Source: a bacterium (GTDB taxonomy: Bacteria > Verrucomicrobiota > Verrucomicrobiia > Limisphaerales > J093). Taken from it: a stretch of DNA of 11,459 bases. The DNA lies in assembly GCA_021784265.1 (NCBI GenBank), contig JAJXTA010000031.1, forward strand, positions 1 through 11,459, written 5' to 3'. Below the pieces are notes generated by a model, which saw only the letters and a program-made list of their open reading frames with translations, searched no databases and had not been told where the DNA came from. The number at the start of each line of letters is the position of its first letter. Positions within the stretch are counted from its first letter, which is position 1. A program made the translations under genes and the position numbers. Of the stretch, positions 1-7,555 are shown in pieces.

Positions 1-383
1 ACAGGTCTCGCTGTGGTCAAAGAGTTGGGCGCGCGAGTCGTCACGGGCGGCAACGCCGGTGCGATAGGCCGAGTCCAATTTGAGCGAGGCCCAGGAGCTT
101 TTCCTGGCGGCGTTGTTGTGGCAGTTGCCCCGCCGGCTCGTCGAGGCGCCCCGCCGTCGCCGCTGGCGACCACCGTGACACTGCTGGCTCCCGCTGTTGT
201 CATGCTCGCGACCGTTAAGGTGGCGCTCTTGGGCACCGATGTCAACTGGTCCAGGGGGTTGGTCCGGCTGACCGTCTCCTGGAAATGTCGGACGCGCTGC
301 TGGCCCCGAGGCAACAGGTGCTGGCAAAAGGGATGGAGAAACCGCTCCGACGGGAGCGTCCTCCGGCGCGAGCGGTCCGGCAT
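1..383 (-). CDS. Unrecognised partial reading frame leaving the left edge, probably frameshifted
   Basis: I do not recognise this gene. A minus-strand frame opens at ATG 383-381 and stays open to base 1 (127 codons). The first 75 or so codons mostly end in G or C (about four in five by hand count), as expected for a gene in this genome. They read MPDRSRRRTLPSERF at the start and later RHFQETVSRTNPLDQL. After the run of four C at 149-152 (plus strand) this third-base bias is lost and appears instead in the -1 frame, which reads SLKLDSAYRTGVAARDDSR down to the edge. One missing base in that run would join the two halves. The same frame is open upstream of the ATG back to a TAG at about 448. I see no signal peptide or domain. 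It could be a decayed gene, a sequencing error in a real gene, or chance. Confidence 0.3.
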   Translation of the reverse strand, partial: MPDRSRRRTLPSERFLHPFCQHLLPRGQQRVRHFQETVSRTNPLDQLTSVPKSATLTVASMTTAGASSVTVVASGDGGAPRRAGGATATTTPPGKAPGPRSNWTRPIAPALPPVTTRAPNSLTTARP

Positions 384-449
384 CGCGCGAGCCAGAGGGT
401 CACACCCGCCAAGGCGTTGCAGAGGGTCGTGGATGCCGCGGCCTTCCCG

Positions 450-804
450 CTACGCAGGCGGAGTGTCAGTCCACGACGGGTTCGGTTGGTGGTTACTATT
501 CCGTCGTACGACGACTGCTAGGCGCTTTACATCGGAGAGGTCGCATGGCAGGAGATTCTCCATACGCCCGTCACAGAACCCGGTATGGTATCGTCCGCGA
601 CGCCGCCGAGTCCGTTGCCGCCGCGGACCCACTCACCGCCGCCATGAGGAGGCTGGCCAGGAGGGCGATGAGCGTGATCACCACCAGGAACTCGAGGAGG
701 GTGAAGGCGCCGGGGCGACGCCGGGGGTTGCGAGCCGCCAGCGGCAGCCGGCGGGAGCCGTGGATGGCGGGAGCCGTGTTCTTCAGAAGCCGCGCGTAAC
801 CCAC
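450..804 (-). pseudogene. Remnant of a type II secretion/type IV pilus-like pseudopilin
   Basis: From GTG 804-802 the frame reads a basic leader (RNPRRRPGA) followed by FTLLEFLVVITLIALLASLL. This is a class III prepilin signal: cleavage would fall before F, Glu is at position +5 of the mature protein, and a hydrophobic helix follows. The frame stops at 571-573 after only 77 codons, whereas pseudopilins of this type usually run to well over 200 residues. A second frame, ending at TAG 450-452, contains FCDGRMENLL and then VVRRNSNHQPNPSW. This resembles the C-terminal end I recall for verrucomicrobial and planctomycetal pseudopilins (FCDGHVE, then RRWN-DHQPH). Head and tail are therefore about 20 codons apart and out of frame, so the middle seems deleted. 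The head is clear; the tail match is from memory of the family and is less sure. Confidence 0.45.
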
Positions 805-936
805 TTTCTAACCCGACGAACCCGAGCCGCCACTGATGGGACCGTGAGGTGGAACTCATGCCTAGGGCCACCCGCCCTCCAGCGCGAACCACGAGCGGCG
901 CGTCCATGGCGGCGGCCGGCTCGGGCAGCGAAACGG

Positions 937-1134
937 TCACTTCTGGAAATACAACTGCCACACCGCCCGAACGATGAGGACAATACCGCCGAGGAGAATC
1001 CCGGCATACAGCAGCCCGAATCCCACCGCCCGTCGCCTTTCCCGCTTCCTGAGCTTTGGGTTCAAGGCACACGCCAAGCCCTCCACCGCGAGCAGAAGTA
1101 ACCGGGATACGCCGAGCGGGTCCACGCGGTTCAA
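937..1134 (-). CDS. Small single-helix membrane protein, function unknown
   Basis: This 65-residue frame begins with TTG 1134-1132 and ends at TGA 937-939. Residues 8-22 are moderately hydrophobic, residues 26-36 are strongly basic (NPKLRKRERRR), and residues 37-62 form a clear transmembrane segment (VGFGLLYAGILLGGIVLIV) ending in WQLYFQK. Third codon positions are mostly G or C, which supports translation. No ATG start exists in frame; GTG at codon 4 is an alternative. No ribosome-binding site is visible. The basic block before the helix suggests an N-in orientation. I do not recognise a family. It lies between a decayed pseudopilin and a gene-free stretch, so it could itself be a relic. Confidence 0.45.
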   Translation of the reverse strand: MNRVDPLGVSRLLLLAVEGLACALNPKLRKRERRRAVGFGLLYAGILLGGIVLIVRAVWQLYFQK

Positions 1135-1764
1135 CGGCGTTGTCTGGGGCCGACCGGTGAGCGCGGGGGCAAACGGCGCTGTGGCGTGGGTAGTCGCGCC
1201 GTTACGCCGCGGGCAGGACCGTGGCCAGCAAGTCTGAGAAGCGGTCGGGCCCCGGTTCCCAGTCCGCGAACCGGCGGGGGTGTTGCGGCGTCGTTCATAT
1301 CACACGGTCCGAACCTGGCACACCGTCCCTCCTCAGCCAGGTGCGGCCGACAAAGTGTCTATCGGGCCAGACCGACGAGGCGAGGACCAAGTGCCTGTTC
1401 AAGGCTCACACCGCACCAATACCCCATCGCCGAAGCCCGCGCCAGCAGCTTCTGGCAGCGCCGCCGCCACGGTTGCCCGCCAGCATTGGGGCGCGGTGTC
1501 CGCGGGAGGCCGCCAGCCCGTGCTTCGCGTGCGTTGCGTCCTTGGCGTGTAACGTCCGGAGGGTCGGACGCAAAGATCGCAATGGCGGGAAGGGCGCTCG
1601 TGCCGGGCCGCCAAGAAGCGCAAGCGGGGCGGAGGGAATCGGAGGAGGAGCCGCAAAAAGGCGCAAAATCGCAAAAGGGGAAGCAGGGGTGGTGGGCCGC
1701 AAGCAGCCCCTCGGCTGACCCCGCCGCCGCCCGCCCGCCCGCCCGGGACGGGGGCAATTCAGCG
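1135..1764. other. Gene-free stretch of 630 bases
   Basis: No frame here looks like a protein: the open frames on both strands are rich in Arg, Pro, Ala and Gly, as expected by chance in GC-rich DNA. One short minus-strand segment (1202-1294) reads like the last 30 residues of a gene, FADWEPGPDRFSDLLATVL and then stop, with almost all codons ending in G or C; it may be a remnant. Around 1650-1685 there are three close GCAAAA copies in a purine-rich stretch. I see no tRNA, riboswitch or mobile-element end. Confidence 0.5.
1721..1745. repeat. Short CCG/CCCG simple repeat
   Basis: Three CCG units (1721-1729) are followed by four CCCG units (1730-1745), about 20 bases before the -35 box of gap. 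It is probably only low-complexity sequence, but it could vary in length between strains by slippage. Confidence 0.6.
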
Positions 1765-1792
1765 TTGACGCTTTGGCGCGAGGCGGTAGCAT
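1765..1792 (+). promoter_or_regulatory. Probable sigma70-type promoter of gap
   Basis: TTGACG (1765-1770) matches five of six bases of the -35 consensus. After a 16-base spacer comes TAGCAT (1787-1792), four of six bases of the -10 consensus. Transcription would start near 1799, giving an untranslated leader of about 50 bases that is AT-richer than its surroundings. No operator was recognised. Confidence 0.5.
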
Positions 1793-1832
1793 GGCTTATT
1801 CATGGTTGGTTTGATGGATTAGGACCTAGTAA

Positions 1833-2897
<1,065 letters not shown>

Positions 2898-2902
2898 GCC
2901 AC

Positions 2903-2922
2903 GGGCGGGCTGAGCCCCGCCC
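2903..2922 (+). terminator. First hairpin after gap
   Basis: GGGCGGG (2903-2909) pairs with CCCGCCC (2916-2922) around a six-base loop, starting six bases after the gap stop codon. Only a short TTT follows (2927-2929), so it would be a weak terminator or a 3'-end stabiliser. Confidence 0.4.
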
Positions 2923-2940
2923 ACCGTTTCCCCGACGGCC

Positions 2941-2975
2941 AACGGCGACCCAGTGCGGGTCGCCGTTCGGCTTTT
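2941..2975 (+). terminator. Rho-independent terminator of gap
   Basis: A perfect 11-base-pair stem joins AACGGCGACCC (2941-2951) and GGGTCGCCGTT (2957-2967) around a five-base loop. It is followed by CGGCTTTT, which provides a short T tract for plus-strand transcripts. It sits between two convergent genes. The minus strand has no T tract after the stem, so it probably ends gap transcripts more efficiently than those of the peptidase gene. Confidence 0.7.
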
Positions 2976-2984
2976 CGGCCGGCG

Positions 2985-5033
2985 CTACCAGATCACCGCG
3001 CGTGCTTGCGGCGGGCGCCACATGGGGGCGCCCGGCTGGATGTCAAAGGCCTCGAAGAACGGCTGGAAATTGACCAACGGCCCCACGGCGCGGAACTGGC
3101 CCGGGGAGTGGGGGTCCACGGTGGCCAAGCGCCGCGCTTCGGCCGGGCGGATGTTGGTCCGCCAGATTTGAGCAAAGGAGAGGAAGAACCGCTGCTCCGG
3201 GGTGAAGCCGCCGCGAGGCTGACGCTGGCCGGGATCGCGGGCCAGGGCGCGTTCGAGGGCGTCGTAGGCGATGGTGACGCCGCCGAGGTCAGCCAGGTTT
3301 TCCCCGAGGGTGAGCTTGCCGTTGACGTGGAGGCCTGGGAGCGGGCTGTAGGCGTTGTATTGGTCCACCACCTTCTGCGCCCGGGCGTCGAACTCCTGGG
3401 CATCGTGGGGAGTCCACCAATCCTGGAGGTTGCCCTCGGCGTCGAACTGCCGGCCTTCGTCATCGTAGCCGTGGGTGATTTCGTGGCCGATGACGACGCC
3501 GATGGCGCCGTAGTTGACCGCGTCATCCATCGTCATGTCGAAGAAGGGGGGCTGCAGGATGCCGGCGGGGAAGACGATCTCATTCTGGAGCGGATTGAAG
3601 TAGGCGTTGACGGTGGGGGGCGTCATGTGCCATTCGGCGCGGTCCACCGGTTGGCCCACGCGGGCGAACTCCCGATGGGCCTCGAACGCGGCGGCGCGGC
3701 GGACGTCTCCCAGGTAATCGTCCCGCCGCAGCACGACCGCGGAGTAATCCCGGAACTTATCCGGGTAACCGATCTTGGTGCTGAACCGGGCGAACTTGGC
3801 GAGGGCTTTGGCGCGGGTGGCGTCGCTCATCCAGGTCACCCGCTGGAGATGATCGCGGAACACCACCTTGAGGTCTTCGACCAGGGTGTTCATGCGCGCG
3901 CGGGCCGTGGGGGGAAAGTACTTCTCGACGTAGAGCTGGCCCAGGGCCTCGCCCACGCTGCGATCGATCACCGCCGCCGCTCGCCGCCACCGCGGCTCTT
4001 GCTCCGGCTGGCCGCTGAGGGTCCGGCCGAAGAAGGCGAAATTCTCCTCCTCGACCGCCCGCTGGAGGAAAGGGGCGCTGGCGTGGAGCAAGTGCCAGCG
4101 CAGATAGACCTGCCAATCCGCCAGCGGGCGGTCGTGGAGGAGCTGGTTGAGGGCGGTGAAGAACTCCGGCTGGCCCACGATGACGTAGGGCAGTTGGACC
4201 AAGCCGCGGTCGGCCAGATAGCGGGACCAGGGGATGGCGGTGTTCGTGGCCAGGAAGGCGGGGGTGAGGAACTTGTTGTAGTTCTTGTTGGGGTCGCGCA
4301 GGGCGACCCGGGTGCGGCTGGCTTGCGCCAGGCGCGTCTCGAGGTCGAGAACGGTCGCGGCGTGGGCGGCGGCCGCCTCCGAGGTTTCGCCCAGGAGCGT
4401 GAGCATCCGCGTGACGTGCGCGCGGTAGGCCTCGCGCTGGGGGGCGAAACTCTCCTTCAGGTAGTAGTCGCGGTCTGGCAGGCTCAACCCGCCCTGGTCC
4501 AGTTCGAAGGCGTAAATGGCGCTGTTTTTGGCGTCCGGGCTGACCTCGGCGGCAAAGAGCCCGCGCACGCCGCGCTGGTGAAAGTCCGCCAACACGGCCA
4601 GCAACGCCGCGGGGGAATCCACGGCTTCGATGCGGCGCAGGTCGTCTGCCAGCGGGGCGAAGGCCAGCGCCTCGAGCCGGTTGGTGTCCATCGCGGCGGC
4701 GAAGAACGCCCCCACCTCACCGCGCGGGGAGGTCGGGACCGCGGTGGGCTCCGCCGCCGCCGCCGCCAGCAGACCGTGAATCAAATGGGCGTTGCGCTCG
4801 GCCAGTTCGGTGAAGCTGCCCCACCGCGCCTTGTCTGCGGGGACCGGGTTGTGTTTCAGCCACGTGCCGTCGGCAAACTGGTAGAAATCGACGCCCGGCA
4901 GAACGGCGCGGTCCAGGTAATCGAGGGAGAACCGTGGGACCGGGGGCGGGGTAGTGGGAGCGGGGTCGTTGGCGGCGGCGCCCGCCCACGCGGTCAGCGT
5001 CGCCAGCAGGAGAGGAACGAAGCAACGTTGCAT
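2985..5033 (-). CDS. Secreted M13 (neprilysin/PepO-like) zinc metallopeptidase
   Basis: The predicted protein has 682 residues, the usual size for the family. These enzymes cut oligopeptides on the amino side of hydrophobic residues. Residues 1-20 form a signal peptide (RCFVPLLLATLTAWAGA), so it should be periplasmic or surface-exposed; there is no lipobox. The large N-terminal domain precedes a C-terminal catalytic domain with the substrate-binding motif NAYF (476-479), the zinc site HEITH (His517, Glu518, His521) and the third ligand region ENLAD (Glu578, Asp582). It ends in AVIW, close to the usual terminal VW. ATG 5033 was chosen because the signal peptide starts there and the DUF2203 stop codon lies one base upstream (TAAtATG), suggesting translational coupling; an in-frame start 14 codons earlier would spoil the signal peptide. 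All catalytic residues are present. Confidence 0.95.
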   Translation of the reverse strand: MQRCFVPLLLATLTAWAGAAANDPAPTTPPPVPRFSLDYLDRAVLPGVDFYQFADGTWLKHNPVPADKARWGSFTELAERNAHLIHGLLAAAAAEPTAVPTSPRGEVGAFFAAAMDTNRLEALAFAPLADDLRRIEAVDSPAALLAVLADFHQRGVRGLFAAEVSPDAKNSAIYAFELDQGGLSLPDRDYYLKESFAPQREAYRAHVTRMLTLLGETSEAAAAHAATVLDLETRLAQASRTRVALRDPNKNYNKFLTPAFLATNTAIPWSRYLADRGLVQLPYVIVGQPEFFTALNQLLHDRPLADWQVYLRWHLLHASAPFLQRAVEEENFAFFGRTLSGQPEQEPRWRRAAAVIDRSVGEALGQLYVEKYFPPTARARMNTLVEDLKVVFRDHLQRVTWMSDATRAKALAKFARFSTKIGYPDKFRDYSAVVLRRDDYLGDVRRAAAFEAHREFARVGQPVDRAEWHMTPPTVNAYFNPLQNEIVFPAGILQPPFFDMTMDDAVNYGAIGVVIGHEITHGYDDEGRQFDAEGNLQDWWTPHDAQEFDARAQKVVDQYNAYSPLPGLHVNGKLTLGENLADLGGVTIAYDALERALARDPGQRQPRGGFTPEQRFFLSFAQIWRTNIRPAEARRLATVDPHSPGQFRAVGPLVNFQPFFEAFDIQPGAPMWRPPQARAVIW

Positions 5034-5034
5034 A

Positions 5035-5418
5035 TTAGAGGGGTTCGCGCCCGGCGTAACCGGCGTCCACGTCATGCCAGTAACCGATGTCTTCCTCGCC
5101 GTCTTCCCAGCAGAGGAACACCTCGCGCCCGTCGCGCAGGGCGGGGAAATCGACCAGGCCGCGATCCAGGTCCTTGAGCTGGAGCCCCAGGCGGTGCAGC
5201 TCCCGGGCGATCGTGCGCAGGCCGACCAGGGCGCCCAGCCAGTGGTGGACGGGCTCGCCGCCCAGGTCTTGGCCGCTGTTGAGCCGCGCCGTGGTTTGTT
5301 GTTCCTGTTGGAACACGACCTCCCGGAGGTGCCGGAGCTGGCCCAACCACTGGCGCAGTTGTGGCAGGAGGGCGCGCGCTTGGTCGAGGGTATAGTGGGT
5401 CTGAAACTGGAACGGCAT
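5035..5418 (-). CDS. DUF2203 family protein
   Basis: This 127-residue cytoplasmic protein belongs to a family of unknown function. The N-terminal two thirds are helical and charged (DQARALLPQLRQWLGQL, residues 12-28, onwards), likely a helical hairpin. The C-terminal part carries the family signature: GLQLKDLDRGLVDFP (78-92), FLCW (101-104), then DIGYWHDVDAGYAGREPL (110-127) up to the last residue. ATG 5418 gives the normal family start (a beta strand, then TLDQARALLP); a GTG 11 codons upstream (5451-5449) would add a poor N-terminus. It follows the TPR gene by 62 bases and ends one base before the M13 peptidase start, so the two are very likely translated from one mRNA. What it does for the peptidase, if anything, is not known. 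Confidence 0.9.
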   Translation of the reverse strand: MPFQFQTHYTLDQARALLPQLRQWLGQLRHLREVVFQQEQQTTARLNSGQDLGGEPVHHWLGALVGLRTIARELHRLGLQLKDLDRGLVDFPALRDGREVFLCWEDGEEDIGYWHDVDAGYAGREPL

Positions 5419-5449
5419 GGTCGCGGTACGTGCGCTTAACCCGCGGTCC

Positions 5450-5481
5450 ACCGGCGGGCGCCACCGGGGCGCCCCGCCGGT
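5450..5481 (-). other. Strong GC hairpin at the end of the TPR gene
   Basis: A nine-base-pair perfect arm (5450-5458 with 5473-5481) continues past a one-base bulge into four more pairs around a five-base loop (5463-5467). It begins on the first base of the TPR stop codon. No T tract follows on the minus strand, so it is more likely an mRNA-stability or pausing element than a classical terminator. It could set the ratio of the TPR protein to DUF2203 and the peptidase. Confidence 0.5.
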
Positions 5482-7199
5482 CAGTGCGCCCGGGCGGCGT
5501 CGAGCTTCTTCTTAATTTGGTCGTTGGGCTCCAGTTCGAGGGATTTGCGCCAAGCCGCTTGGGCCTCGGTGGGGTGTCCCAGCGCGCTTTCGATATCGCC
5601 GAGATGGTCGTAGATCGAGGGGTCGGGTTTCTCGGAGTTGTTGATGGCTTGGTGGATGTAGTCCAGGGCGGGGGAGAGTTGCTTGAGGCGGAAGAGGACC
5701 CAGCCCAGGCTGTCGAGATAGGCGGCGTTCTTGGGTTCGAGTTTGACCGCTTTCTCGATCATCTGGCGGGCTTCTTCGAGGTGCTCGCCGCGGTCCGCCC
5801 ACATGTAACCCAGGTAGTTCAGCGCCTCAGCGTAATCAGGGGAAAGGGCCAAGCAGTGGTGGAATTGGTGCTCCGCCTCGGCGAGATCGCCGGCCCGCTC
5901 GCAGGCGGCGCCCAGTTGGAAGTAGAACACCCGGTCCAGGACGTTGGTATTATTGCTGGTCTTGGCGAGCAACTCGGCGGCGGTGTAGCTGCGGATGGCC
6001 TCCTTGTACTCCTTGAGTCCCGCCTGGGCCACGCCGCTGTAGAACTCGAGGTAGAAATTGGGGCTGAACTGGCGGCGCGCCTTTTGGAGGGTCTCGAGGG
6101 CTTGCGCCGACTGGTCGAGGGTGATCTGCACGCCCGCCAGGTCGTAGTAGGCCGGTTCCAGGTCGGGCTTGAACAAGAGGGCCTTCTGGAAATAGCCGAC
6201 TGCCTCGCTGTAGTTCTTTTCCTCGGAAGCCAGGTTCCCCAACAGGTAATAAGCCTGCGGGTTGGTGGGGTTGTCGCGGAGAATCGCGCGCAGTTGCTCG
6301 GCCGCGTGGGGCCGGTCGCCGCTGCGCAAGTAAAGCTGGAAGAGTTGCTCGCGCAAGAGGGGGGCGAAGGCCGAATTCTCGGGGGCATGGTGCTTCAATA
6401 GGTCCTGGTAGAGGGCGGTTGCTTTGCCCAATTCACCCACGGTCTTGTAGGTGTCGGCCATTTTCTGCAACACCAACGGCTCATCCGATTTGCTCGCACC
6501 CGCCCGAGTTAACAGGGTGAGCACCCGGGGTTTGACCGTCTCCATCGGCAGGGCCTTGGTGCGTCCGGCGGCGGCGAGCGTTTCGGCCAAGTCCACGAGA
6601 AACAGGGTGGAGACGCCGGTCTGGCGCCCGGCCGCATCGAGCACCTTCAAGGCTTCCTTGGGTTCTTTGCGGCGGAAATAGAGCTGCGCCAAGTTCTCGT
6701 AACCGAGCAACAGCCGCGGGGAGCGCTTGATCGCCATCCGGTTGGCGGTCATGGCCTGCTCGGGCTTGCCGACCTGGGCCTGCGCCAAGCCCAACCAGCC
6801 ATACGTCAGGCCGGAGGCTCCCGGCTGACTGCTGGCCCGGGTCAGCAAGGTCACCGCCTTGTCCGCTTGCTGCGCCTCCAAGAGCCGGCGGGCGACATCA
6901 ATCACTAACGGCTCGTACCCCGGGTCGCGCATCGCCGCCTGGAACAGCTCGCGGCGGCCCCGTTCGTTCTCGCCGTTCATCTCGTAGATGATCCCCGCGG
7001 CGAAGTGGGCGTGGGCCTCGACCCGGGCCTCGAGTGAGGCCTCGTCCCGCTCCTCCTCGGGGGCCGTCGCACGGGTGGCGGCCGGGGTCCGGGCCGGTTT
7101 CGTGGCCGCGCCCGGCCCAGGCGAGTGACCCGCACAGCCAGCCAGCAGCGCCCCAGCCGCCAACAGCAGGCCGGGCCAAAGTGTACGTCCGAATGTCAT
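5481..7199 (-). CDS. TPR-repeat lipoprotein
   Basis: The product has 572 residues. Residues 1-22 form a lipoprotein signal (FGRTLWPGLLLAAGALLAGC) with the lipobox LAGC and the lipidated Cys22. A low-complexity Pro/Ala/Thr linker follows to about residue 50. The rest is a long array of roughly a dozen tetratricopeptide repeats, shown by recurrent A-Y-LG-A-P-A pairs, for example YYLLGNLASEEKNYSEAVGY. The C-terminal block LNYLGYMWADRG and then YLDSLGWVLFRL is a hallmark of large bacterial TPR lipoproteins. It should be a membrane-anchored, periplasm-facing scaffold for protein assembly; the partner is unknown. ATG 7199 was chosen because it starts the signal peptide; the frame extends 35 codons upstream without a plausible N-terminus. 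A weak AAGAG lies upstream. It is the first gene of the TPR, DUF2203 and M13 group. Confidence 0.92.
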   Translation of the reverse strand: MTFGRTLWPGLLLAAGALLAGCAGHSPGPGAATKPARTPAATRATAPEEERDEASLEARVEAHAHFAAGIIYEMNGENERGRRELFQAAMRDPGYEPLVIDVARRLLEAQQADKAVTLLTRASSQPGASGLTYGWLGLAQAQVGKPEQAMTANRMAIKRSPRLLLGYENLAQLYFRRKEPKEALKVLDAAGRQTGVSTLFLVDLAETLAAAGRTKALPMETVKPRVLTLLTRAGASKSDEPLVLQKMADTYKTVGELGKATALYQDLLKHHAPENSAFAPLLREQLFQLYLRSGDRPHAAEQLRAILRDNPTNPQAYYLLGNLASEEKNYSEAVGYFQKALLFKPDLEPAYYDLAGVQITLDQSAQALETLQKARRQFSPNFYLEFYSGVAQAGLKEYKEAIRSYTAAELLAKTSNNTNVLDRVFYFQLGAACERAGDLAEAEHQFHHCLALSPDYAEALNYLGYMWADRGEHLEEARQMIEKAVKLEPKNAAYLDSLGWVLFRLKQLSPALDYIHQAINNSEKPDPSIYDHLGDIESALGHPTEAQAAWRKSLELEPNDQIKKKLDAARAH

Positions 7200-7266
7200 G
7201 AATCGCTCTTGCGCCCGCGGCAACCAAACCGGCTGGTCTCGCGGCGTTGGCCAAAGCCACCCAGCC

Positions 7267-7291
7267 CCACGGTTCCACCGCCGAACCGTGG
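7267..7291 (-). other. Perfect inverted repeat upstream of the TPR gene
   Basis: CCACGGTTC (7267-7275) and GAACCGTGG (7283-7291) form a nine-base-pair stem with a seven-base loop, in the 232-base gap between the COX24-like gene and the TPR gene. There is no T tract on either side. It could be an operator or a Rho-type pause hairpin. No promoter for the TPR gene was recognised in this very GC-rich gap. Confidence 0.4.
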
Positions 7292-7431
7292 TCGGCGGGG
7301 CCACGCGGCTGGAAACGCCGCTCGCCTTGCCCGAGGGCGGGGCTTGCTCCCGCGGCGGGGCGCTACGCGAACGGCTGGGCCGTACGGAAGGCCCCCCGCC
7401 CAGCGCGGCGCCCCCACCGTGAGGGCGCGCG

Positions 7432-7533
7432 TTACTTCTGCCAGGTGCGCTTCTTGTGTCGATTGGCGCGGAGCTTCTTGCGCCGCTTGTGCTTGTTGAT
7501 CTTCGCTTTTCGCCGCTTTTTCAGTGAACCCAT
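7432..7533 (-). CDS. COX24/AURKAIP1-domain, bS22-like ribosomal small protein
   Basis: A 33-residue, very basic protein: it starts [20 protein letters not shown], continues with [13 protein letters not shown] and ends at TAA 7434-7432. About half of the residues are Lys or Arg. The MGS-KKRRK start and [14 protein letters not shown] core match the COX24_C/AURKAIP1 family, whose mitochondrial member is the small-subunit protein mS38. In length and composition it also resembles mycobacterial bS22. It is therefore expected to bind rRNA in the small ribosomal subunit. The start ATG lies 22 bases after the hisG stop, so it is probably the last cistron of a hisG transcript. No Shine-Dalgarno sequence precedes it. 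The gene is too short for many gene callers. The exact ribosomal position in this organism is inference. Confidence 0.88.
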   Translation of the reverse strand: MGSLKKRRKAKINKHKRRKKLRANRHKKRTWQK

Positions 7534-7555
7534 AGTTGTAATGTCGATCTGGCCG

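Noticed and set aside
13..1101. A 362-codon open frame on the plus strand
   Set aside because: Its composition is Arg/Pro/Gly-rich, its third-base bias is weaker than that of the opposite strand, and it runs across the pseudopilin and the small membrane protein. It is a shadow in GC-rich DNA.
1704..1717. Small CAGCC/GGCTG hairpin upstream of gap
   Set aside because: Only five base pairs; no T tract and no neighbouring gene end.
3006..5177. A 723-codon open frame on the plus strand opposite the M13 and DUF2203 genes
   Set aside because: It is the mirror of two well-conserved genes with intact catalytic motifs. Long antisense frames are common in genes with GC-rich third positions.
7200..7431. 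Possible riboswitch or small RNA between the COX24-like and TPR genes
   Set aside because: Apart from the 9-base-pair inverted repeat I see no known conserved motif or promoter-terminator pair.
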